A stretch of DNA of 64,000 nt from contig JAFRSD010000002.1 in NCBI GenBank assembly GCA_017427775.1, positions 1-64,000 of the forward strand, in the 5' to 3' direction. The notes under the pieces were generated by a model. It had not been told where the DNA came from and searched no databases. It worked only from the letters and a program-made list of their open reading frames with translations. Shown piece by piece: positions 9,172-17,677 of this stretch. The stretch is from Lachnospiraceae bacterium. Its GTDB lineage: Bacteria; Bacillota; Clostridia; Lachnospirales; Lachnospiraceae. Both the position numbers and the translations under genes were made by a program. Position 1 is the first letter of the stretch; each line of letters opens with the position of its first letter.

Positions 9172-10734
9172 TTACTTTACAAGCAGGCTCTTTCCGGTCA
9201 TTTCTTTCGGCTGCTGCTTACCCATCAGCTCGATGAGCGTCGGAATGATATCCGCAAGACATCCGCCCTCACGGAGCGTGTACTTCGGATCCGCGTTCAC
9301 GAGAATGAACGGAACCGGATTGGTCGTATGCGCGGTGAACGGAGCGCCGGTCTCGTAATCAAGAAGCTGCTCGGCGTTGCCGTGGTCGGCGCAGATAAAG
9401 AGCTGGCCGTCAACTTCCTTGATGAAGGTTACGATTTCGCCGACACATTTGTCGATGACTTCAATTGCCTCGATCGCTGCCGGAAGAACGCCCGTGTGGC
9501 CTACCATATCCGGGTTTGCAAAATTGCAGATGATAACGTCGTAATAAGCGTTTCCGTCTTCATCTTTCTTGGTGATTGCCTTGCTGAGCTCATCACACAC
9601 CGTGTAAGCGCTCATACGCGGCTTTTTATCATAGGTCGGAACATATTTCGGGGAATCAACGAGAATGCGGTCCTCGCCCGGATTCGGGGCCTCAATGCCG
9701 CCGTTAAAGAAGAACGTAACGTGCGCGTACTTCTCGGTTTCGGCGATTCTTGCCTGCTTCATGCCCTGCGCCGCAAGCCACTCACCGAAAGTGTTGGTGA
9801 TTTCAATCTTCTTGAATGCGATTGTCTTATTCGGAATCGTAACGTCATATTCGGAAAAGCATACGTACTTCACCGGGAAGAAGCCGTTACGGCGCTCAAA
9901 TCCGTCGAAATCCTCGCAGCAGAACGTTCTCGTAATCTCACGGGCACGGTCCGGACGGAAATTGAAGAAAATGATCGAGTCATTGGCCTTGATGGTTGCC
10001 GTCGGAGCACCGTTCTTGAGGATAACGGTAGGAATCATAAATTCATCGGTAACGCCTGCGGCATATGTATTCTTCATTGCTTCGGAAGCGCTGTTCGCGG
10101 TGTTGCCCTCTCCGTATACGAGAGCGGCATAAGCCTTCTCGACACGGTCCCAGTTCTTATCACGGTCCATTGCGTAGTAACGGCCGCTGATGGAAGCGAC
10201 CTCGCCGCAGCCGATCTTAGCCATCTCCTCTTCGAGAGCGGCTACGAACTCGCCAGCGCTTGCCGGAGGAGTGTCACGTCCGTCAAGGAAGCAGTGTACG
10301 TAAACCTTTTTAAGACCCTGCTCCTTCGCAAGCTTCAAAAGCGCGTACAGATGCGTGTTATGGCTGTGCACGCCGCCGTCAGAAAGAAGTCCGTACAGGT
10401 GAAGCGCGCTGTCGTATTTCTTACAGTTATCTACAGCGGCAAGCAGCTCTTCGTTCTTGAAGAAGTCGCCGTCCATAATCTCTTTCGTAATGCGGGTAAG
10501 TTCCTGGTAAACGATACGTCCTGCACCCATATTCAGGTGTCCGACCTCGGAGTTACCCATCTGTCCGTCCGGAAGACCTACTGCCATTCCCGACGCATTG
10601 CCCTTTACAAAGGGATATTCCTTCATCAGGCGGTCCATCACCGGCGTCTTCGCCTGTGCAACCGCGTTACCTTCTGTCTTCTCATTCAGTCCGTAACCGT
10701 CCAAAATCAGTAATACGGTAGGTTTTTTAGCCAT
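9172..10734 (-). CDS. gpmI: 2,3-bisphosphoglycerate-independent phosphoglycerate mutase
   Basis: Interconverts 3- and 2-phosphoglycerate in glycolysis using two Mn ions. The 520 residues have the alkaline-phosphatase-type metal site LILDGYGLN, the catalytic Ser in DGQMGNSEVGHLNMG, the iPGM domain (LYGLLSDGGVHSH, HCFLDGRDTPP) and the C-terminal metal ligands NFANPDMVGHTG and ICADHGNAEQL. The start ATG at 10734 follows AGGAGAGG. It stands alone behind its own promoter, apart from the gap-pgk-tpiA group. Confidence 0.97.
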   Translation of the reverse strand: MAKKPTVLLILDGYGLNEKTEGNAVAQAKTPVMDRLMKEYPFVKGNASGMAVGLPDGQMGNSEVGHLNMGAGRIVYQELTRITKEIMDGDFFKNEELLAAVDNCKKYDSALHLYGLLSDGGVHSHNTHLYALLKLAKEQGLKKVYVHCFLDGRDTPPASAGEFVAALEEEMAKIGCGEVASISGRYYAMDRDKNWDRVEKAYAALVYGEGNTANSASEAMKNTYAAGVTDEFMIPTVILKNGAPTATIKANDSIIFFNFRPDRAREITRTFCCEDFDGFERRNGFFPVKYVCFSEYDVTIPNKTIAFKKIEITNTFGEWLAAQGMKQARIAETEKYAHVTFFFNGGIEAPNPGEDRILVDSPKYVPTYDKKPRMSAYTVCDELSKAITKKDEDGNAYYDVIICNFANPDMVGHTGVLPAAIEAIEVIDKCVGEIVTFIKEVDGQLFICADHGNAEQLLDYETGAPFTAHTTNPVPFILVNADPKYTLREGGCLADIIPTLIELMGKQQPKEMTGKSLLVK

Positions 10735-10788
10735 ATTTTCCTCTCCTGTTCCATGCATTTCGCATTTATCTATTCTTTTCCGCATAGT

Positions 10789-10816
10789 ATTATACTACAT
10801 CTGCGGGCGAATGCAA
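10789..10816 (-). promoter_or_regulatory. SigA-type promoter of gpmI
   Basis: Minus strand TTGCAT (10811-10816), 16-nt spacer, TATAAT (10789-10794). It lies just past the stop of the MBL gene. Confidence 0.75.
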
Positions 10817-10839
10817 CAATTCTTTTTGCGCCGTTTCGC

Positions 10840-11760
10840 CTACCGGTTTTTGATCTCGATCCGGTCGAGGATTCCCTGCACGCCGACGTTCCGGTGTGTC
10901 AGATACATCCTTAAAACATCTTCGATAAAACCTCTTCCGGCGCCCGTCTTCTTCTGAATCTTATCCATGTCGCAGCCTTTGTCGGCAAGCTTCATGATCT
11001 TTCCGACAAGCGCGTGAAGATCGGCGTTCTGCTCCTGATTATGCAGGCTTTTTCCTGCGGTAGTCCGTGAAGGCTCCGGCGCCTTCTCTCCCGCAGCGCC
11101 CTTATGTGTGTCAGCACATTCTTTCGTCCCGCCCGCAGCGTCCGGGCCTGTTTCCGCACCGGCCTGCAGTTCGCACTTCCGTGCGTGTCCGTAATAAACC
11201 GTCTTTGGATTCTCGGAAAGAAGTGCTTTCCAGCTTTTTTCAATCTGTGTTCCCTTATGCAGTTCCAGCTCATACAGCGGATTCAGGTCACCGACGAAGA
11301 TTTCCCCGGAATCAAGCACAAGCGATATGCTGTCGTCACTGTGTCCTGGCGTCGCGAAGATCTGTCCCGCAATACCAATCTCACTGAGAACCTCGCGGCT
11401 TTCCGCTAACGGAAAGCTCCTTGCCTCATTTTCGACAATCGGAACAAACGGCGTCCCGTCCTTCTCGAATATGCCGTCCGCGGAATGTACGAAATTCTTC
11501 TGTACCTCGGGAAGCAGGATGACCGCTCCTTCATTCGCGATCTCCTGGGCAATCCCCATATGATCCGGATGAAAATGCGACACCAGAATGAAACTTACCT
11601 TCTGCACGGGAATCCGCAATTCCCCCATCGCCCTGCAGAAGCCGGAAAATGTGCCCGCCCACCCGGTATCAAACAGCAGTATCCCTTTCTCTCCTTCGAT
11701 CACATACGTATTCGTGCCGGAATACCGCAATTCGTGAATTTTCGGGACGTTACTCGACAT
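10840..11760 (-). CDS. MBL-fold metallo-hydrolase
   Basis: A 306-residue cytoplasmic metallo-beta-lactamase-fold hydrolase with the full set of metal ligands: SHFHPDHMG, ATPGHSDDS, VGDLNP and YYGHARK. Substrate is unknown. Residues about 200-245 form a Gly/Ala/Glu-rich linker, followed by a helical C-terminus (LVGKIMKLADKGCDMDKIQ) like the DNA-binding-like tail of some MBL proteins. The ATG at 11760 overlaps the last 11 bases of the TIR gene, so translation is probably coupled. It is the last gene of the run that starts with the opp genes or later. The function of the linker is not known. Confidence 0.85.
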   Translation of the reverse strand: MSSNVPKIHELRYSGTNTYVIEGEKGILLFDTGWAGTFSGFCRAMGELRIPVQKVSFILVSHFHPDHMGIAQEIANEGAVILLPEVQKNFVHSADGIFEKDGTPFVPIVENEARSFPLAESREVLSEIGIAGQIFATPGHSDDSISLVLDSGEIFVGDLNPLYELELHKGTQIEKSWKALLSENPKTVYYGHARKCELQAGAETGPDAAGGTKECADTHKGAAGEKAPEPSRTTAGKSLHNQEQNADLHALVGKIMKLADKGCDMDKIQKKTGAGRGFIEDVLRMYLTHRNVGVQGILDRIEIKNR

Positions 11761-14700
11761 TGTACGCCACTTTCTTCTCTTTCGTGAGTTCCGCTCCCGG
11801 GAACTGTCTTTCCAGTTCTGCAAGAAGCGCTTTATAATCCTTATACTCCGCGGACCAGGCGGAGGTACGGGCCGTTAAAATAAACGTCTTATAAGCAGGC
11901 AGATAAACCGCCGCGGCCGGAGCATACGCGAGACGGCCGAAACGTTCCGCATCTAAAAGCGTCACATTTGCGTTATCGCAGACCGCGATGAAGTCATCGT
12001 CCTCGACAAAGTACACGACTTCCGAAAGCGCGTCATAGCTGTTCACACAGCTGCCGGACGCAACATCATAGACACGAACGGTATAGTCATCATCCTGTAC
12101 GATAATATGCTTTGAATCCTTCGTAAAGCCGATGAAGCAGATCGATTTCACACGCATGGGAAGCGTCTGAACCGTCTTTTCTCCCGTAAGCTCAACAATA
12201 CGGAGATACCCGTCTTCGCATGCCATCGCGGCGTACTTTCCGGCATCATCCGCACAGAGGAACTCTAACGTATAACTGTCGGAAACCTGACGCAGTTTCG
12301 TATCTTCGAATTCCGTCATCGTTCCCGACACGACATCCAACATTATCAGTGAGTGCCCGGTTTTTGAGATAAGGACCCTGCTTCCGTCTCCGCTGATCGC
12401 AAGGGCGCCGATACCGGTATCCTTCTGTTTACAGATACAGGTCTCCTTTTCAAGGTCGATAACCGCAAGTCCCGATACTCCCCAAAGCGCGAGGAAGCGT
12501 CCGTTCGAACTCAGATCAGCCTTGGAATAGAATGTTTCCGCGCCCATGTCCGCAAAACGTATGCGCCGGTCCGTCTTATCAAACGGATTTATAAGGCGTA
12601 CGGCATCACTCGAAGTCATAACGCAGGTGTCGCCCTTGAAACCTGTTGCAGTCGCGGAAACATCCGCCGAAGCTTCATACAGGAAATTGCCGTTCCGGTC
12701 ATAGAAACGAAGCATTCCGTAGTTATAATAGTCACGCAGGATGTAATACTCCGAAGACGGCGCAACCCCCACTCCGATTGCCTGTGCCTTCATCTCCGGC
12801 AGTTCCTTAAGTCCGTCCGCCTTATGCTGTTTAATTACAAGGATCGTATTGGAATACGGACGGTGAACCGCGATTCCTCCGTAAAATGTGATCATGTCAT
12901 CCATATCATCATTCGTATCCACCGTATTATCGGTGTAGATACGGCCGGTATCGCTGCTCATGCCGATGATCTCGCCGTTCGTAAAACCGATATAAACCGT
13001 ATCCGTATCCACGAACAGGTCAAGCGTTATCGCTCTTCCGGTAAGCGGGATATGCGCCTTCATCTCACCGGTCATTTCATCATAGAAATAGGCATCGGTA
13101 TCGGCTGCAACCACGATATCGCTCTTCCCTTCATAGGAGTGGGCTCCGATAAGCATCGTAAAGCTCGCAAGATTTTTCGTAAGAAGCGGCAGCTCGCGGC
13201 TGTATATCTTTTCCCCATCCGACGTACGGAACAGATCGAGCGTCAGCGCCTCCATGTTCATAAAGAACTCGTTGTTTGTGCTGACAACCGCCACGTTTCC
13301 GTTATCGGTAACGGTCAGATTGAGAATATACTCTTCGGAAACCGGAGCCTGTAAGACACGGAAGGTCTCCGGGTCAGGGATCTCGATAACGGTCACATTT
13401 ACGTTTCTGCCTTCCTCCGAAGAATAATGCGCCACGGCGAAAAGGGTTCCGTCAGCGGAAAGGCTTGTCTTATTGGAAAATGTGTCGCCCGTCACGTTCT
13501 GTATCGTAAAACGCAGGGTAAAATCCGAGAGTCCCAGTATATAGACGGTATCGGACGCGATACAGAACACCATATCGTTTACGTCGCTGAATACACAGCT
13601 CGAGATTTTCTTATCAAAAGTATACCGCGCGATTTCCTTCCCGTCGAAACTGTACCTTACAAGGTCCTTATCGTAAGCGATCAGAATCCCCTTTGTATCC
13701 GTAAAGGCCGAATTCACCGACTCACGGTAGTTGTTGTCCTTAACAGCCGCGGGAATCTTACATACAAGGCTCCATGTCCTGCAATCCCATGCATATACAG
13801 TATTGCCGAAATCGATCGACGTCATGTAGGACTGCGTGCCGTTTATGATCATGCTCTTAACTGACAGCTCATGGGTAAGCACGCGCTCATAATCAAGTGC
13901 CTTGCCGCAGTCGTAAACGTGAAGGGCCGCGGAAAGGGCATATTCCGCCTCCGCCACGAACGGGCGGTCATTATCCTCTGACGGAAGACCCGCGGCGGCA
14001 ACCAATGCCGCGTCTTCGCGGTTGCCCTGCTGTAAAAGCATCATAGCTTCCTCAGCATAGAACCGGGACTGGTTCTCCTGCTTGTCGCGGAATTCCGCAA
14101 GGATTTCATCGGCAAGCTTCGTCTTCTCGTCCGCAAGTCTCGATTTCTCTCCCGCGAGCAGCGTTTTCTCGTCCGCGAGAACCGCCTTTTCGTCCGCAAG
14201 CTTCTTCATCCGCTTCGCAACACCCGCGTTATAGATACCGAAAGCAGCGCCTGCAGCCGCGATAATGCCTGCCGCGACCGACGCGATCATAATGTTTCTC
14301 TTGAGAATCCGCTCTCTGTGACGCTGTCTCAGGTCGTCATAGGTACAGCCGAGAACCGGTGCCGCAAGACGGAGAATCTCGGTCTTAAACTTCTTATTCC
14401 GCTCCTTTGCCGTCGCCCCGCGAACATCGGCCGCGAGAGGCTCTACCGGATTACCGTTCTCATCAGTCAGAAGAAGTTTCGGAAAACTCTGCTCGGGCTC
14501 GCCGTCCGTCAGTACCGCAAGCACATGGTGACGGTCATGCAGCCCGATGAACGTTTCAATCTCCTTATTGACCCAGTATGAGCCGGGCGTCTCCGGCGAG
14601 CAGATTACGATCAGGTATTCCGACTCTTTGATTGCAGCGGAAATGTTATCGTTGAGGTCGCTTCCGATCGGCAGTTCCTCCTGGTCACGGAATACGCGTT

Positions 14701-14833
14701 CTATTTTCTTCTTGCCGGTCTTTTTGCGGACCGCCGCGGGGACATGGTATGTCTCTAGTCCGGTGTGCACCTTTTTGGCAAATTCCATATCAAGCGGCGT
14801 GTGCCGGTAGCTGATAAATGCGTCGTAAATCAT
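11750..14833 (-). CDS. TIR domain protein with one membrane helix, heptad coiled coil and beta-propeller
   Basis: A 1027-residue receptor-like protein. Residues 1-160 are a TIR domain: YDAFISYRH, FRDQEELPIG, and SYWVNKEIETF with the putative NADase Glu at 91 in W-x-x-x-E. A basic stretch (RQRHRERILKR) precedes a single membrane helix at 180-202, then five heptads of LADEKxx type (212-244) predict a coiled coil. From about 300 to the end come WD40/PQQ-like blades (for example YAWDCRTWSLVCKI, VRVYDVASGSC). With no signal peptide and N-terminal basic residues, TIR is likely cytosolic and the propeller outside, but topology is inferred. The ATG at 14833 has AGGGGA before it. It lies between a DHH phosphoesterase and an MBL hydrolase. 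Confidence 0.85.
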   Translation of the reverse strand: MIYDAFISYRHTPLDMEFAKKVHTGLETYHVPAAVRKKTGKKKIERVFRDQEELPIGSDLNDNISAAIKESEYLIVICSPETPGSYWVNKEIETFIGLHDRHHVLAVLTDGEPEQSFPKLLLTDENGNPVEPLAADVRGATAKERNKKFKTEILRLAAPVLGCTYDDLRQRHRERILKRNIMIASVAAGIIAAAGAAFGIYNAGVAKRMKKLADEKAVLADEKTLLAGEKSRLADEKTKLADEILAEFRDKQENQSRFYAEEAMMLLQQGNREDAALVAAAGLPSEDNDRPFVAEAEYALSAALHVYDCGKALDYERVLTHELSVKSMIINGTQSYMTSIDFGNTVYAWDCRTWSLVCKIPAAVKDNNYRESVNSAFTDTKGILIAYDKDLVRYSFDGKEIARYTFDKKISSCVFSDVNDMVFCIASDTVYILGLSDFTLRFTIQNVTGDTFSNKTSLSADGTLFAVAHYSSEEGRNVNVTVIEIPDPETFRVLQAPVSEEYILNLTVTDNGNVAVVSTNNEFFMNMEALTLDLFRTSDGEKIYSRELPLLTKNLASFTMLIGAHSYEGKSDIVVAADTDAYFYDEMTGEMKAHIPLTGRAITLDLFVDTDTVYIGFTNGEIIGMSSDTGRIYTDNTVDTNDDMDDMITFYGGIAVHRPYSNTILVIKQHKADGLKELPEMKAQAIGVGVAPSSEYYILRDYYNYGMLRFYDRNGNFLYEASADVSATATGFKGDTCVMTSSDAVRLINPFDKTDRRIRFADMGAETFYSKADLSSNGRFLALWGVSGLAVIDLEKETCICKQKDTGIGALAISGDGSRVLISKTGHSLIMLDVVSGTMTEFEDTKLRQVSDSYTLEFLCADDAGKYAAMACEDGYLRIVELTGEKTVQTLPMRVKSICFIGFTKDSKHIIVQDDDYTVRVYDVASGSCVNSYDALSEVVYFVEDDDFIAVCDNANVTLLDAERFGRLAYAPAAAVYLPAYKTFILTARTSAWSAEYKDYKALLAELERQFPGAELTKEKKVAYNVE
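14102..14200 (-). repeat. Coding 21-bp repeats for LADEKxx heptads
   Basis: Within the TIR gene, five tandem 21-bp units encode LADEKAV, LADEKTL, LAGEKSR, LADEKTK and LADEI. Each unit is one coiled-coil heptad with Leu at position a. Unit number could vary between strains by slippage. Confidence 0.9.
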
Positions 14834-14911
14834 CTTTATCCCCTGTTATATCATTCAGCAGAGCCGCACGGCTCCGCCTGTTTTATCTCTTCATTTCCGC
14901 CCGGGAATCCA

Positions 14912-16417
14912 TCAATCCCGTTCGTAAGTCTTTTCAAAGATTCCTTTTTCGATCACGTAAATGTCGGAAAGGTCATCGGCACGTACGGCAAGCCGGTCGC
15001 CCTGCTTTCCGAGATAGTATTTGTCCGGATCCCAGGATGTGAATACCTTCAGGCGTCCCGTGATTTCTTTCGCGTAAATGCCCTCTCCGCCGACCGAAAC
15101 GCAGCTCTTCGCAAACGGAACGAGCGGAATGCGCTCGCCGTTCTCGTTGTCAATGACAGTAGGCGGATATTCGCCCGGATAGGTGTAAGGAGCGTCGGTC
15201 TCGCGGTAGGAACGTTCGAATTTGGCCTGACGGATCGGATAGATCTCGCCGTTCACGTTGAGTATGATGTAAAGGTCCTCCGTCACGGTCACATCCACGT
15301 CACCCTCTAATGTGCGGATGGCGATCACTTTACCGGGTTCGGCAAGCTCCGCAGCCTTCACGTACCCGACCGAGAACATCTTCTTTTTAAAGTGTTCAAA
15401 TTCGGAAAGGTCCGCCTGATACTCTCCGGCATATACGATTACCGAGGTGTCGAAGTACTCTTCCATCCGCTTCTTCATAAAACGACTGATGGGTTCCTTT
15501 TCAAAAACAACTCCCGCCTTCACTAGGAGGTCTTTCTTCAAAAAGCCGCCGGCCTTCACAAGGTGACCGCCGCCTCCTCCGAAACGCTCGGCGATAAAGG
15601 CTGCAAGCTCGCAGGCTTTGACTTCCTTCACGCAGCTGCGAACGGAAAATTTGACGCCCGACGGAAGTATGTTGTAAACGATGCACGTCTGCACCCCGTC
15701 CACCTCGAGAAACATGTCGCTGATGATCCCGAGAATGTTGGAGTCGCACATTCCCGCCTCCACAATACCGTAGGAACGGGCCTCATCGACGGTCGTGTTC
15801 CGAAGCGCGTCGCCCGCGATACGCAGTTCCTCGATGGAAAGGTTGGAATTACGGAATAACGTGATCAGAGCCTTATTAAAGTTCGCCATATCCCGAAGAT
15901 CCTTATCACACGGATGCGAAATCTCCGTAAAGTCGCCGGTATCGGTCATCAGCCCGTAATAAAGCGCCGTCGCGATATTCCGATCCGTGTTGATATCGAT
16001 TCCTTCGTCCCGCAGCATCTCAAAAAGAACGGTGGAACACGATCCGTAGGCACTCCGCACTTCACTCAATTCGGGAAGCTCCGCCGATACCTGATGGTGG
16101 TCGATCACGGCGATCGTTTCCGCGTCAAATGCGGTGACATTACTCTCTCCGTACTGGCAATCCACGGTAACAAGAAGCTCCGGTTTCTCCACGCTCTGCA
16201 CATACTCGCAGCCGATTCCGAGATTCTCGTTCATCAGAACAAGATTGCTCTTCGTAATCGGATTCCGTCCGCCGTACACGAAACGCGCCTGCTTTCCGTT
16301 CTGCTCCAGATACCATCTGAGAGCATATCCGCTCGCAAGAGCATCGGCATCGGGATTATCGTGGCACTGGATCACGATCCGTTCATATTCCAAAAGGTCT
16401 GACAGTTTTAAAGCCAT
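14912..16417 (-). CDS. DHH-family phosphoesterase with extra C-terminal domain
   Basis: A 501-residue DHH/DHHA1 protein of the NrnA/GdpP type, expected to hydrolyse short RNA or linear or cyclic nucleotides. Metal-binding motifs are HDNPDADALASG, TVDCQY, VIDHHQV and TDTGDF; the DHHA1 glycine run RFGGGGGHLVKAGG follows at about 295. Members of the NrnA family are about 320 residues, so residues about 330-501 are an added domain of unknown function. There is no membrane or PAS region as in GdpP. The start ATG at 16417 follows GGAGGTGG. It lies 24 nt after the ApbE-like gene and 78 nt before the TIR gene; that gap holds a GC-rich hairpin but no T run. Confidence 0.87.
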   Translation of the reverse strand: MALKLSDLLEYERIVIQCHDNPDADALASGYALRWYLEQNGKQARFVYGGRNPITKSNLVLMNENLGIGCEYVQSVEKPELLVTVDCQYGESNVTAFDAETIAVIDHHQVSAELPELSEVRSAYGSCSTVLFEMLRDEGIDINTDRNIATALYYGLMTDTGDFTEISHPCDKDLRDMANFNKALITLFRNSNLSIEELRIAGDALRNTTVDEARSYGIVEAGMCDSNILGIISDMFLEVDGVQTCIVYNILPSGVKFSVRSCVKEVKACELAAFIAERFGGGGGHLVKAGGFLKKDLLVKAGVVFEKEPISRFMKKRMEEYFDTSVIVYAGEYQADLSEFEHFKKKMFSVGYVKAAELAEPGKVIAIRTLEGDVDVTVTEDLYIILNVNGEIYPIRQAKFERSYRETDAPYTYPGEYPPTVIDNENGERIPLVPFAKSCVSVGGEGIYAKEITGRLKVFTSWDPDKYYLGKQGDRLAVRADDLSDIYVIEKGIFEKTYERD

Positions 16418-16441
16418 CGTTCCACCTCCGGGAGTTTACTC

Positions 16442-17674
16442 TTATTTGTTCGTTTCGATCGTAACCGAGGCATCCGTGCAACGGACGACTCCGTCTATAT
16501 ACGTAAGCATCTCTATGTTACGGCTCTTCAGGTCCTTCTCCGCCGCTGCCGCATCCCAGGTATCGGCGATGTAATAACGCGCCGCGATCAGCGCGGTGTC
16601 CGTGCATCTGCCGTCAGCACTCCATACGAGCAGGTCCGGCAAAGCGGACTTCGGAAGTCCGTCGCCGCTCACATAGGTATGTCTCTTCTTTCCATCCGCA
16701 AGCGTCAGGACCCTGCTCATCCTGTCATATGCCGCTGCGGCATAATCGTGAAGCCATGCAAAGCTTTTCTTTCCCCTGTAGGTCATTGTACCACGCTTCG
16801 AAGCGGTTCCGTCCGCGGAAAGGATCAGGTTATAATCAAAGCTTTCGTCCGATTCCGCAAAGTTTCTCGTAAAGCCGTCGTAACTGGAAAGGATTCCGTG
16901 ACGGTACCCTTCCGAGACCAGTCCGTCCGCGATATAATCGCAGATTACGGCGTTCCTTGCCCAGCCGAAATCGACAAAATCGGTGATATCATTTGCCTTT
17001 GCGAATGCAAGGTATTCATCGGACACATGGAGGATCACGCGGTTATCACCGAGCAGTTCAAGGCTGACCGCATCCTTATCGGCCGCGTAAGCCGCCGTCT
17101 TCCGGAAGAACGTCATTACCGATTCGTTCGTGTACGGATCGTTCTCCGCAAGCGCTTCGTCGGAATCGCTTGTGATCAGCCCCTCGAGATGCACCGTCAG
17201 CGCTCCGAGATAGAGCATCCTCCCGCCCAGGCGTTCGTATGTCTCAAACGCGGCATAAAGCGAGGGATCGACCTCCAAAGTCTCATTCGGACGACGGTTC
17301 AGATAACAGAGATTGGCGATGCCGTCATATTCTTCCATGCGGTCGAATATCCGGTAGGAGGAAGTACAGAGCTTTTCATACAGCTCCTTTACCTTTTTCA
17401 CTTCCTTGTTGACGCTCTTCCCGCCTGCTCCGAACTCATAGTAAAGAGTAAAATCGTAGCTGCTGTTCGAAACGACTAGCTTATCGAGAACAACCTCCTG
17501 CCAGCCCTTCTGATTGGTGCCTAGATGCGTGAATGCATAAATCAGCGCACCGAATCCGATACATAAAAACAAAGCGATGAAAAAGATCCTCCACTTGGAC
17601 GCCGTTTTGGCGTCCAGGGTGATCTTCTCCACCGGCTTTGAAACATTCTGTTGTGAACCGTAATATCTTTTCAT
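16442..17674 (-). CDS. Membrane-anchored ApbE-like protein
   Basis: 410 residues with a cytosolic N-terminus, one membrane helix (about 29-50, WRIFFIALFLCIGFGALIYA) and a large outside domain. The outside part resembles the ApbE (FAD:protein FMN transferase) fold: SSYRIFDRMEEYDGIANLCY, VDPSLYAAFETYERLGG, and FVDFGWARNAVICDYIADGL, where ApbE has its DLGGIAKGYA-like motif. Key catalytic residues of ApbE are not clearly kept, so it may be non-catalytic. The start ATG is 3 nt after the oppF stop, so it is very probably cotranscribed. Family assignment is moderate; a new membrane protein remains possible. Confidence 0.55.
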   Translation of the reverse strand: MKRYYGSQQNVSKPVEKITLDAKTASKWRIFFIALFLCIGFGALIYAFTHLGTNQKGWQEVVLDKLVVSNSSYDFTLYYEFGAGGKSVNKEVKKVKELYEKLCTSSYRIFDRMEEYDGIANLCYLNRRPNETLEVDPSLYAAFETYERLGGRMLYLGALTVHLEGLITSDSDEALAENDPYTNESVMTFFRKTAAYAADKDAVSLELLGDNRVILHVSDEYLAFAKANDITDFVDFGWARNAVICDYIADGLVSEGYRHGILSSYDGFTRNFAESDESFDYNLILSADGTASKRGTMTYRGKKSFAWLHDYAAAAYDRMSRVLTLADGKKRHTYVSGDGLPKSALPDLLVWSADGRCTDTALIAARYYIADTWDAAAAEKDLKSRNIEMLTYIDGVVRCTDASVTIETNK

Positions 17675-17677
17675 GTA

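Noticed and set aside
9328-10713. 461-codon open frame opposite gpmI
   Set aside because: Shadow of a certain glycolytic gene; no ribosome site.
14834-14911. Terminator between the DHH and TIR genes
   Set aside because: The GAGCCG/CGGCTC hairpin has no T run, so cotranscription is more likely.
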